From: Botryllus schlosseri
Taxonomy: Eukaryota; Chordata; Ascidiacea; Stolidobranchia; Styelidae
NCBI GenBank assembly: GCA_000444245.1
Contig: ATSW01009076.1
Span: 1-21,331, forward strand
DNA length: 21,331 nucleotides
Reading direction: 5' to 3'
Below, piece after piece: positions 1 through 10,400 of the stretch. Under the pieces are notes generated by a model, which ran no database searches, was not told the origin of the DNA, and saw only the letters and a list, made by a program, of their open reading frames with translations. Within the stretch, counting starts at the first letter, position 1. Each line of letters begins with the position of its first letter. The translations under genes and the position numbers were made by a program.

Positions 1-618
1 GATATGCCGTAAATTAGCACAGAAGTGACGCTCCGGCGGGTATTTCGGAGTGAAAAACGGTGAATTTTGCTCTGAGCGAAAAGATGACCTTTTTTTTTAT
101 TTTAGTCATCCACCTAGATATGTGGAGAGAAAAACGGTATTTTGAGCTCTGGGCGGATCGGTTTTGCAAGTCTCAAATTTCTGAAAAAGTGTCCTCTTTT
201 TAGATTTCCAAAATATGGTAAGCCTATTGCTGGGCACATGATACAAATATAGCGCCATATCCTGTCACAGTATAGACCGGTTTACCTTAGTTATCTATAG
301 TCTAAGACGGGGTATTGATTAAGAACGCGAGCTATAAGTTCTTCCTGCACGAAATTGATTGTCATACTGCCGGGTACGACCCGAAATAATTATATTGTAT
401 ATACTTTACATCAAAGTGCGAACTCTATAGCAGTGATGACGGGGTACTAGAGTTGTGCGTTTAATATATCTCTTGATTCTCAATTGGATTGGTATCAGCT
501 ATCAGGAATCTCTCTGCCTCAGGTTCATATTTCTATTGATCTGCCGGCATATTTACAGAAAAGAATCATTACACCGTATTGTTGACTAGAGTTGCACGCT
601 ATCTTGAGGTTGTTGATA
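1..618. other. Upstream region of the PAIP2 gene
   Basis: No coding exon, RNA gene or clear core promoter is visible. Positions 52-91 and 131-155 share a loosely repeated block (GAAAAACGGT followed by TTTTG and CTCTG), which looks like a decayed local duplication. An in-frame TGA at 583-585 closes the PAIP2 frame upstream, so no coding extension is possible through this stretch without splicing. A non-coding first exon could lie here but cannot be recognised. Confidence 0.5.
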
Positions 619-761
619 ATGAAAGGACCAAGCATTGACGATTCCAGACACATCGTAAATCAAGGTATGACAGGAATACCTCAAGCAAACCACCATGCTG
701 GTCCGATGCAAGCAGAATATCTGAATGAGCAGATCATTCCCAATTCAAACGGAAACAATAG
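619..761 (+). CDS. PAIP2: PAIP2 exon 1
   Basis: Encodes residues 1-47 plus two bases of codon 48. It is a low-complexity Asn/Gln-containing N-terminus with no domain. The donor is AATAG|GTACAT, a usable but not strong site. The exon ends in phase 2 and joins exon 2 across a 74-bp intron to form a Ser codon (AG|C). Confidence 0.75.
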
Positions 762-1562
762 GTACATTTTGAAATATACAATGATTGTTTAGCCTCTCAA
801 GTGTTGCAAGAACCAATAGTCATTATCAATTTTAGCGCTTCCCGCATACCGTATGGAAATTTGGGATCACGAATGAGTGGATTCCCTAACATCCAAACGC
901 TGCCAGAAAACCCACAAAATGGAGCAGAAGATCTGTTTGCGGACTATGCATGGATGGGTGACGAAGACGAATTTGATAGACAGGTCAGAAAATGTTGTCA
1001 CTAGTGTAATATATTAGGCCTATATATTGACTCAACTTGCTCACTTGATATAATACTTACGGTATTGCTAACTGTCATCACATTTTCTTCCACATCCACT
1101 GCAACTGCAATGATAATAATTCTGCCAATAACATCGCACTGTAATAAAAAATGATGGTCTTATCTGGAATACAATAGTACGACGTAGCTAATGTTTAATT
1201 CATCTCAGGTAATTGAACAAATGGAACAAGAGGCTTTTTTTGAGGCCTGCGTTCAGCAACTATGCAGTGATGACACACCAGACGAATGCACATTGCCTGG
1301 CCAAGGTTTGATTGAATACGCTTTTATTCCTCAATATATCAATACTAATTATTTGGAACTTGATTTGTTTGCAGGCGATGGCTATTCATCCCAGCTACCA
1401 AATGAAAGCATGGGTCGTTTGACTATCAATGAACCACGATCAAATGTAAGATGTGTGTAACACGAATTTAATACAGTATCTTACTTGCGTTGTATTTTGC
1501 AGACTGCTTTGAACCCGAATGCCGTCGAATTCGTGCCACGCAGGGTTGTCACACAAAAATGA
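619..1562 (+). CDS. PAIP2: PAIP2-like polyadenylate-binding protein-interacting protein, 4 coding exons
   Basis: Spliced coding sequence: 619-761, 836-983, 1209-1445 and 1503-1562, 588 nt, 195 aa plus stop. In animals PAIP2 binds poly(A)-binding protein through an acidic PAM1 segment and a C-terminal PAM2 peptide, displaces it from poly(A) and represses translation in the cytoplasm. Visible here: a PAM1-like block at about residues 78-115 (DLFADYAWMGDEDEFDRQ, then an acidic and aromatic helix), and a PAM2 motif at about 176-188 (LNPNAVEFVP), which fits the LNxxAxEFxP consensus. The start also resembles vertebrate PAIP2 (MKGPS against MKDPS, recalled from memory). The ATG at 619 has A at -3, an in-frame stop at 583-585, and no ATG between. 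All junctions are GT-AG and in phase. The protein is longer than the vertebrate one (about 127 aa) because of a longer N-terminal part and a longer PAM1-PAM2 linker. Confidence 0.9.
836..983 (+). CDS. PAIP2: PAIP2 exon 2, first half of PAM1-like region
   Basis: The acceptor is ATCAATTTTAG at 825-835; it is the only nearby AG that keeps the frame with exon 1. The exon encodes residues 48-97 and ends in DEFDRQ, matching vertebrate EEFNRQ at the same place. The donor is CAG|GTCAGA at 984, phase 0. Confidence 0.85.
1209..1445 (+). CDS. PAIP2: PAIP2 exon 3, second half of PAM1-like region and linker
   Basis: The acceptor is TTCATCTCAG and the donor AAT|GTAAGA, both phase 0. The exon encodes residues 98-176. 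It opens with VIEQMEQEAFFEACVQQL, aligning with vertebrate IEEELWEEEFIERCFQ. A linker follows whose acidic stretch (DDTPDE) is shorter than the glutamate run of vertebrate PAIP2. Confidence 0.85.
1503..1562 (+). CDS. PAIP2: PAIP2 exon 4, PAM2 peptide and stop
   Basis: A 60-nt terminal coding exon after a 57-bp intron (acceptor TGTATTTTGCAG). It encodes residues 177-195 and carries the PAM2 core LNPNAVEFVP, the peptide bound by the MLLE domain of poly(A)-binding protein; Leu, Ala and Phe are the family's key contacts and all are present. TGA stop at 1560-1562. Confidence 0.88.
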   Translation, partial: TALNPNAVEFVPRRVVTQK

Positions 1563-2200
1563 TGATTTGATTATTTTTTTTTCTCTTTAAAATTTTCAAA
1601 ACTTTTGACCACACTGTTAAATTTTCATGTTCGTTCCAGGCTGTGTCTTGTGTTCTTACATGGTCTATTGCAAAATTTTTGATACCGTACCTCTGGTCTT
1701 GTGAAATTCTGTGTTAGTGGCAATGACTTGATAAGTGTTGATGGACTGCAGATTCTTGGAATGGGATATTGATTTTTCAAAATGGGATGCTTTAATTTTG
1801 TGGAGGTGTAGTCGAGATCTGCCTTTTCGTTGTTTGGTACTTCACTTTATCTAATTTGAATACTCTTGTTGCTATTTCCTAATGCACGAATTCATGTCAT
1901 CAGCTTTTACTGCCGTGCGACTGCCAATATTGCTGCTTTGTAGTGGCAAATATTTCAATTTATGCACGGGTTTTGTTGATAACTGTGGAATTTGAACGGT
2001 TGTGGTCAGAATTGTTTGAAATTCAAAAAAATATTTTACTGGAAGTATTTTACTATGAGGTGAAATTAACTAGGGCTAAATTGAAAAAAATAACAATGTA
2101 TCTTTGAGGTGTTCATATTGAAAGTCAAAATACTGATTGTGTAAAACATTGCTTGACAAATATGTTTTAATAAACTTCGTTGTTTTTGCTTAATTTGGCA
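1563..2200 (+). other. PAIP2: PAIP2 3' UTR (approximate)
   Basis: Non-coding, T-rich sequence between the stop codon and the first AATAAA on the plus strand. No other gene is seen. The downstream end is inferred from the poly(A) signal and is not otherwise marked. Confidence 0.5.
2169..2174 (+). promoter_or_regulatory. Poly(A) signal AATAAA for PAIP2
   Basis: This is the first canonical AATAAA after the PAIP2 stop. It is followed within about 10-40 bases by a T- and GT-rich stretch (CGTTGTTTTTGC), as expected of a downstream element. The implied 3' UTR is about 0.6 kb. Confidence 0.55.
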
Positions 2201-2620
2201 GTTTTGGGTATTGCTATATTCGCAGGGTTTTGAGAGATAGTCAGATAATGTCTGATACGTCTGGGTCAATCGACGGAGCTGTACTTGTATATGAATTTTA
2301 TAATATATCGTACTTAGTGACGTAATTGTAGCCAGTTTCGAAGATGAGTAAACCATCCTGTACTACTGCCCCAAGTGCACACTAGGGCTGTTCAAAAATA
2401 TCTTTTTTCCCGGATCCAGCCATTCACCGATTAAATTGTCAGGTCAGGTTACCCTAAAAAACGCTGCACACCAACTTTGGTTCAATTCTAACAAATATAG
2501 AACTCTGCAAAGCGAATCAAAATTTTTAATTTATTAGGGGAAATGGAAAAAAAAAATTCCGAATTTTTCTGCCAACCCCATGAAATTGTTGAGCTGTCTT
2601 CAAAGACGATGCAAAATAAA

Positions 2621-2771
2621 TTTGACTCAATTCTGGCCAGTAGAAGCGGAGCTTTGTGATTTTTTTTATGATAATCCTCGGATTATCCTTGAATAGTGGA
2701 TAATCCGAGAATTATCAACGAAAAACTCACATAACTCCGCTTCTCCTTCTACTGGTCGGAATTGAGTCAAA
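2621..2771. repeat. Long imperfect hairpin (inverted repeat, arms about 70 bp)
   Basis: The left arm (2621-2688) starts TTTGACTCAATTCTGGCCAG and ends CTCGGATTATCC. The right arm (2698-2771), reverse-complemented, starts TTTGACTCAATTCCGACCAG and ends CTCGGATTATCC. The arms differ by a few substitutions and a short indel, and the loop is about 9 bases. The innermost 19 bp pair with one mismatch. This is typical of the core of a foldback-type MITE. No target-site duplication was identified. Confidence 0.75.
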
Positions 2772-2833
2772 TGTTGTAGTTAATTGAATTCTTTCTGGTA
2801 ATATTCACTGCAGCTACAATATTCTATGTGAAG

Positions 2834-3001
2834 CAGTGTTGGGATGACTCGAGTCAACTCTTTCAGATAACTTGACTTGGCGTTTGAAAAATGTGGATTG
2901 ACTCATGGTTCGAAGAAAAATTTTCGAGTCAGTTTCAAGTCATCACAAAATCGGTGTTGACAGTGTCGCTGTACCTTTACGTCCACTTTCTCGTCACGCT
3001 G
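2834..3001. mobile_element. Short GAGTC-rich hAT-like MITE (168 bp)
   Basis: The left end is CAGTGTTGGGATGACTCGAG; the right end, reverse-complemented, is CAGCGTGACGAG. Both fit a hAT-type CAGNG terminus. The flanks are ATGTGAAG (2826-2833) and ATGTGAGC (3002-3009), a possible 8-bp target duplication with 6 of 8 positions equal. The interior repeats GAGTC/GACTC. It shares its first 12 bases with the element starting at 21284. The left end is clear; the right boundary is a best guess. Confidence 0.45.
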
Positions 3002-3812
3002 ATGTGAGCATTGAGTCCCAAAAAATTGTGCCGCCTGGTTTTACTGTGTCTCCGACGGTATGTCACGAATAAATTAACCGCAAAACGTAGGGGTTACATC
3101 CTCCTGTCGTAGACTAGCAGTCTATATATCTATAGCAGTGTATTTCTGCTCAGTGTTCACAATAACGAACCTTTGGTGCGGTATGTTTTACATGGGACTG
3201 ACATACTGCAGTTTGTGGATTGTGTAGCTGTAGGAGCTGTATTATCAATTTGTTCCTACTTTTGTAGTTTAAGATTGAAGCAATTCTAAATCAAGATTTT
3301 GGAATGTAACTAAATGCAAATAGTGTATTTACTGCAATTCTGCTTTTCACACGCATGAACTACAAATGATTTGGAATAAAACTCTATTATGTCCATACAA
3401 ACAATGTCAAAAGAATGATTGATAGAATAATAATTATGACATAACTTGTTTCAGCAGGCTACCACCATTATTTCAATTCCGATAATGCACTAATGAAGTC
3501 ACTAAATAATAAGAAATAAAATTAAAATAATCGTGAAAGCACCTAAAAGTAGTCCCGAACAGACCTTACGACGGTCTCAAATATTTCTCAGCTGACATAC
3601 GGTTATTGAAGAAAGGAATTGTCAGAAAGATGTTTTGTGCGATCAACAACATGGATGTGTTCGCAGCCAAACGCTTGCTTCTTCACACAAGGCAATGCGA
3701 GGAGCACTGGCACAAACACAGGGCGAACGATCGACTTGAAATCGGGTACAGTGACTGAACTAGGTAGGAATAAAATTAACGGCAGAAATGTCAAACTTGA
3801 TCGCGAAAGAAC

Positions 3813-4492
3813 TCAAACGTAGACAGTGTCTTTGTCGGTTTCGTCAACCTCCAGCATGCAGGTCTTGATCATGTCCCTCTGGGCTTCGGCACGAACTATG
3901 TTACGATCCGTTTCACCTTTCAAAGGTCTCCGCTTCTTGGACTTGTCAACCTGCGCGTAGATAGCTTCCGACTGGCCAACTCTCATCGGCTTGGCAATCG
4001 GTTTCGCGTACAAGGCTTCCACGTCTTCATAGTTTGGATCCTCGTTCGAATTTGGAGGGTCTGGTGGTTCGTTGTACAAGTACCTGGTCGGCGATTCGAC
4101 TTTGCTCGATTCCACCGCTGTCAAATAAGATCTTCTAGGAGTCGGCACAGGCTTTGTGCGCGGTGTTAATGACTTGGAGCTGCCAGCTTTCAACGAAGAA
4201 ATCTGCGGTTCTCTTTTGCACCACGTTGGAGGCCCATCGTTTACGTGATCGTAACTGTTGTCCCCAAGGACAGTGTCAGAACCGAGAGACTGTGACCTTG
4301 CTTGTGACGCCGTATACGACTCTACCGAGTTCAGAATATTACGCGGCAGGACTCGGATTCTGGTTTTGTCTTTTCTTGCTTGTACGTCCTTGTCAAGAAC
4401 AACTACTTCGTAGCAGTGTTTCTCGCGTCGGTTTGGATGATTTTTGTTGGCATGGGGAGATCTGGGGATGCCTTCAGAATCAGACTTGTAAC
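3813..4492 (-). CDS. RTKN: Rhotekin exon 16, tyrosine-motif C-terminus and stop
   Basis: The acceptor is CAAATGTCTCTCTTCCAG. It encodes residues 733-958 and the stop at 3815-3813. It carries KPVPTPRR (846-853), matching RTKN2 KPVPAPRQ, and several SH2-ligand-like tyrosines: Y813-DHV, Y872-NEPP, Y887-EDV, Y894-AKP and Y911-AQV. The last residues are DTVYV; V-Y-V fits a class II PDZ ligand, whereas vertebrate RTKN ends in a class I-type SPV that binds TIP-1. Function of these motifs is inferred. Confidence 0.88.
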
Positions 4493-7400
4493 CTGGAAGA
4501 GAGACATTTGATTGTGAATAAAATAATGTAGATACGCAACAAGCGACCTCAATGATGACACTGATTTCATGGCCAGAGGTCAGAGGTCCTCAGTAACAAA
4601 GTATTTATACTTCTTCAGATTACTTGGAGTAGCTTTTGCCTACATGCACTGCTTACTCGAGGGATATGTTTTTAGACAACTTCCAATTCTATTTAACACT
4701 TTTTTAAGCATCACTACTTACTGAAAAGTAGAAAGCAGTTTTGGGGTAAGTTTTCATCACCTTTATGAGTGAAATTGTCATATCCTGTACAAATGAACTC
4801 GTGTACCACGGTAACTGAATATATTGTGGCAAATTGCACCTATTAATAGTATCATTTGGAAATTTTGGGTTAGCCACGAAGACGCTCCCTGCAAATTTAA
4901 AAGTAGTCAACTCCACATCATATCCCGTATATCGTTACTTCTAACGAACGATTGACTACTTTCACCACGATTGATCAAAACAAGATCTATCGTTCCCCGA
5001 AATCATAATATTCGTGTCAGGTGTATTTCATCGTTACCTGACGAGGCGTTGGATATGTGAGTGTAATCAGACGTCAGACTCGATTGGCTCTTTCGTTCTT
5101 CCGACGCGCTCTCGCCTGCGGTCAATTTGGATTTTCCAGAAAACATTTCCGGCCTTGGAGGCTTTCTTGGTGGAATCTTCCTGTCCAAATTATCGTCGAC
5201 GGATGACGCCGATGAGAGGCTTGCTTTAGTTTGTGACTGGCTGGTGACGGAAGGCTTTGTTGTATGATTCTAAACAACAATACAAAGTGTTACCGTAACA
5301 GCCAACTTGAATGAGTAGTATCGAGCTTAAGTCTACATCAATATCCAATGATGACCTGCCGCACAGTTGATGGTCTCCCGAATAGCTTCAAGTACTAAAA
5401 TTACTAGACACCCATGCTACATTACATGAAGAAATTGACCTGTCCTCCATCGACCAATACGTTAAGATTATGCATAAAGCTCGCTGCCTTGTGCATTGAG
5501 TCAAGCTGTCACAAACGATATGCAATTAAAACTAGGCCTACATGAAATGTGTACAATTTAACATAAAATCAGCAGTTCCAGTGTTTCCATTAGCTCAAAA
5601 CACACAGATTAGACTGTGATGCAACGAACGGATAGGAGGATGTCGAAACGACCATGGTCATCAACCCTCCATCCACTCGGCCTACAGGTTTTACTAGAAT
5701 TCAGACCCGATGTACTACTGTTTAATCCTGATTTTTCAGATGTCGATCTTTCGACACTTTAAGTCTTTTCATTTTCACCTTAGTAGGTATCTTTCTTATA
5801 TGACTTTTTTGAAAAGATTTCGTAATGGCGACGCAAGGGAGGGGTCCAGATAAACCTACGACACTTTCAAGTGTGCTGCAGCCAGGACTGTAATATGTCG
5901 TGCCTATAGCGGTGGATTAACCAACTATGCGAATTTCTCTTATGGGAGTTGGAACTTTTGGGTTCTAGATGAACATTTACGGAAAGGCTCCTCATTCGCA
6001 TTCATACCTTGGCTTCGTGTGAGCTACTCGAAGGCGGCATCGGTGCTTTTCTCTTTTTCTTTCCCCTTCTCTTGGAAGCGGAAGATTTCGGCAGATGCGG
6101 GGAATCCAGAAGAGTGTCATCGGAAGACAAAAACACGTCGTCGGAACTGAGGCCGACATCGCTCGGATACGTTTCGGAACACGACTCGGAAGCAAAGCAG
6201 CTTTTAAACCCCTCGTTCTTTGCGGGTTTGAGAGACGCTGCCGCTTTTTCACGATGTTTCTGTCGTTCGCGGACCCTCTCTTCTGACGGTCTTCGCGGCA
6301 CTGGGGGCTTCGCGAACTCTTTTTTATTCTTAGACGATCGCATCGAGCTCCTGTAAATAGCCACAATACAAAATGAATTCTAGAAACGTTACACCTTAGG
6401 TAGCGCGCAGAATTCATACCGAGTTTCCTGTCTTGGGTTGTAAGATTGTTGTGTACAGTGGTTACATTTGTACAGAGAGCCCTGTGCCTACTCATTCTCA
6501 TTCTGTTTTCTATGTATCAACTTGGCAATTCCCAAGTAGTACATATTTTCTGTCTTCAGTAGCTTAATATAGTAGAGTTAAACCACGTCTGCATAATAAC
6601 TTTTGTGATCTTATTATATGTAATACATTTAATACATCTACATACTAAGCCCCAGACACCAATAGCTCATTGCAATCTTGAATGCAGATAAGCTTGTTTA
6701 CACTTAGTTAATCCACATATGATGAAAAATTCAGAGGAAGCCAAGTAGCTTCTTTTCTATTTTACTGATATGGCAGTTTCAGGTAAGATTATCATCAAGA
6801 TAAATATTGCTTTTTCCGTTGACCATTCTCCAAAATTTAAACTGCTTTTCGATAAGAACTAAATGTCATATCTAAAGTTTTTAAATAGTTAAATCTCATA
6901 TATTTATCAACAATCATGAGTTAACCAAATATTGTTAAACAATTGGACCTGTGTGAAAAACGATCTTTAAGCTACAGTAAATCACTCGGGAGAAGGGCCT
7001 ACTCGGTATATTATTGAAGCCTACGCTACTAGTATGCTACTGATGTAACTTGAGAAAGTTGCACAAAATGCTCACAATATTCCATCGAAGCTCTTTGTCC
7101 TCAATCTGCTTCCCTTTTTTGGAGTATCATTGTTCATTGTATTCTGGACATCTTTCAGCTTTGTCACTTTAGTAGCAGACCGGTTCAGAGCCCCATTAAA
7201 CAAACCCGCCCACGGTGTGCCTGCCGCGTTGGGATCGCTGTGATCGCCAAGGGACTGAGCCTGCATTGCAGTTTTCTTCACTAAATCGCCAATACTGACA
7301 GCTTCATCATCAGATCTCGCTGGAGAATCCATGCCTTAAAACGAGAGATTCTCAACAATGCCGCCATGTCATTACAAACAGCCCAGCGGAGCGCGTACTC

Positions 7401-10400
7401 ACTCAGTTGCTTGTAAATCTGAGCGTTTCGTGATGGCGAATCGAATAACAATTTGGCCGGGGAATTGTAAGGTTGCGGGGACGCGATAAACATGGGTCTG
7501 GCCCCCATCTTGTTTGGCAAGTATGCTCTGTTCCACGCTGAGCAGTCGGATATTTCTAAAAAAAAAAATCATCGCAATCATTGTCTACCGTAGTTCATTC
7601 TACCAGGGTTGGTGCCCCCACATTTACCTTGGAAAATAAAATATCCAAACACAGATGTGATTTCCTAAGCGATTTCACCGGGTGTCGTATCAGTTTATGT
7701 AAGGCACAACATGGCGCTAATCTGCAAGTATCCATGATACTCAAATCCTTGGAGGTTTTCATGGAGACAAAATGACTTGAAGTGGACAAAAGGATTCAAA
7801 TTGAGTGGTGGACGTCATTTCTTCCCGATTCCTATAAGTGCCATAATAACTACCGTATATTATCAGCAACCAAGATCTTTATATTATTAGAGAAACTTGA
7901 TGTTGGGATGCGTAAGTGTCAAGCGGCTAAACCTTAAATATATTTGTGGTAATATCATTATCGTCAAGCAGCAGATGTCACGATGTCTAGATATTTTTCA
8001 CAAGAGTTCACAAGAGTCATCATTTCTCCACCAAGTTATATAAAAGATCATAAATTCAACTATCTGTTGTTTAGTTCTATAACGTGGGTTCTTGGGAGCC
8101 TGCCACCAGGAATCGAACCTGATACATTTGGTTTGTGAGACCAGAGGTGTAACCACCGAGCTGTCAACCAAGAAATGTATATTGAAAATAACTCTAGAAT
8201 AGTTAGAACTGACTTAATTTTAAAAAGCACGCACAAACAACTCGGATAAAACACATGCCTGATCCATCGAGTCATCTCATCCTTGGTGCTGGCTGAAAAC
8301 AAGTGACGATTTTCGAAATCCCGTATCTGGAAACTGTTCGGCCTTTTCTGGCGAAGCTTTTCGACTTCTTGAACTTTCAAGTCCTGAAAGTTAAAGAATT
8401 CCAGCACAAAACTCATTTCACAACTAGAACAAGTTCTGATGATGATTTTTTTAAATTCACCGGCGATTCAAGTCAAGCCCGGTGACTCGCTACCTGGTTT
8501 TAACCAGTTTTGAATATACAATACAATATTTGGAAAAACAGCTTTCAATCATATGTATATATTCCCAGGAGCACATTAACGGAAGTTAAATTGAATATTA
8601 TGAATCGGGGTCCGCACCACCCCAAGCCCGTACCGCCATTACAGTTCAAGTGTTCTTACTGGCACCATGAGATCGATGCTGCATTGCGGATTCTTGCAAG
8701 ACACGTCCTCGGGATTCATCCAGCACAGCAATTTCCCGGCTTTCACTTCACACCACATGTAAGACCAGCAAGGCACCCCAGTTCCGATTTCCTAAAACAA
8801 GTTTCATTTTCAGCAGCGCCCAAGGTAAATGCCGCCATGACATACCATAGAATGGAGAAATCCTGTCATCGCTTTCTCGGTGACACATTTCGGTTGCGCA
8901 ACCAGTCGACAGGTCAAACTACCATACAAAGGCAGTAACGGCTTTGCTCTGGTGTGAGACACAGTAAGTTTGCTAGTACAATATTCCAACATAGCGCTAA
9001 TGATTGTATGTATACCTCATCGATGGCCCATTCGGCAAGATCACTTTTGTGATGTCGTGCGACTTTATGTGATCGTCGATACAAGTGTAATCCAGGGTTA
9101 GAGAACCCAGCTTTTCATACTGCGGTCCGCTGAATGCAAATACATGCAAATTACCACGTCACGATTTCAAATGGACAGTGCAAATACTTACATGTGCATG
9201 TTAGCTGCAGGGCTCTCTTTCTGGAAATGAAGAGGATTACATTAGTGGAGTTGATATCCAAATTTAGAATGCTACTGACATATAGGAAGCCAATCATTTT
9301 CAAAAGGGGATTCCGGATCAGAATAGCATNAACGACTATAATCACCACTCATATCAATCCTAGTAATTGCGTCAAGATCAAGGGTGTAAGTGAGGAAACT
9401 GTTTTCGTTACCAGTAACTCCAAAGCCGAGTTGAACAAGTCTCCATATATAAGGTGATTTTCCTTATCNTATTTAGAGGTTGTCAAAGCAGCAAGCGTTT
9501 ACACTCAAGTAGAAGTAAAATAATACAGTAAATTTGCTTTTCCACAAAGTTCTTATGATGATGATATCACCCATAAAATTGATGCACCCATCTCAAAACT
9601 ACGTTTTGCTTTTCAAAATCTTGAGTGCAAAACACAAGTAGCAGAAGTGTAAGTAGTCTGAAAACTTAATACGTAGCGCCAGGGTTGTGACCAAGTCCCA
9701 AGTCAATCTCACTTTTATAGTTTTGACCCGAGTCAAGTCGAGTCGTTTTCAATTCACCACAGAGAAAAGTCCAAGTCAGTTAGTAGTGGGTCGAGTCTGT
9801 GTCTTAGTGTTTTGACTCGAGTCCAAGTCAGTATGTTCCTGTTCAGTTTTCAGTTCAATCCACCTTTTTCAACTCTGCTCGAGTCATATACGGCTCGCAT
9901 TCATAATATCGTAATTTTAATCAGTTGTAACAGTTTCTGACCATATTTTCAAGTATCAGGACTGATAAACGAAATTCCAATAATGTAGTGACTTTCTATT
10001 CTTCGAAGTTATAATGAAATGTCTGCCTTGGCCGTCCTAGTCTCGAGTCATATTTCTACAAAAGTTGACTCGAGTCAAGTTGAGTCACCAAAAAATCATG
10101 ACTCGAGTCATTACAGCCCTGCGTAGTTCAATTAGGCAAACCTACTTGGGTACTCCAAAAAGTGGAGGTACTTCGTTACTGACCACCTCTGGTCATATTC
10201 AAACACGGGTACAGATCCTGAATATGTCACAGCCAGTAGTTTCAAGGATGTCACTACACCTATGCAGCTCATGCGAAAAAGCACACTATCATCCCTCACC
10301 AGTCTGTCGCGGATTCTCTTTCCTTCCGATTTCCCGATGGATCTGTTTAGGCGTGACAAAAGTTTCTGCGGGGTGGGCGCCGACAGCGGTTCCCCAGCCA

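Larger units (their letters stand above)
2201..3812. other. Intergenic gap between convergent gene ends
   Basis: This separates the PAIP2 poly(A) site from the rhotekin stop codon. It contains the hairpin at 2621-2771, the GAGTC-rich element at 2834-3001 and a solitary hAT-end-like motif CTAGGGCTGTTC near 2382. The right-hand part should include the rhotekin 3' UTR, read leftwards from 3812, but no minus-strand AATAAA was found for it. Confidence 0.5.

Noticed and set aside
2382-2400. CTAGGGCTGTTC, similar to a hAT element end
   Set aside because: No matching inverted end or 8-bp duplication was found nearby; left unannotated.
6009-6356. 115-codon plus-strand frame opposite rhotekin exon 14
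   Set aside because: It is the antisense shadow of a well-supported coding exon with correct splice sites and family motifs.
7399-7581. Alternative open frame through rhotekin exon 12 (MIAMIFFF...)
   Set aside because: It reads through the poly-T acceptor tract and does not join in phase with exon 13; the other frame carries the conserved SxW and IYKQL segments.
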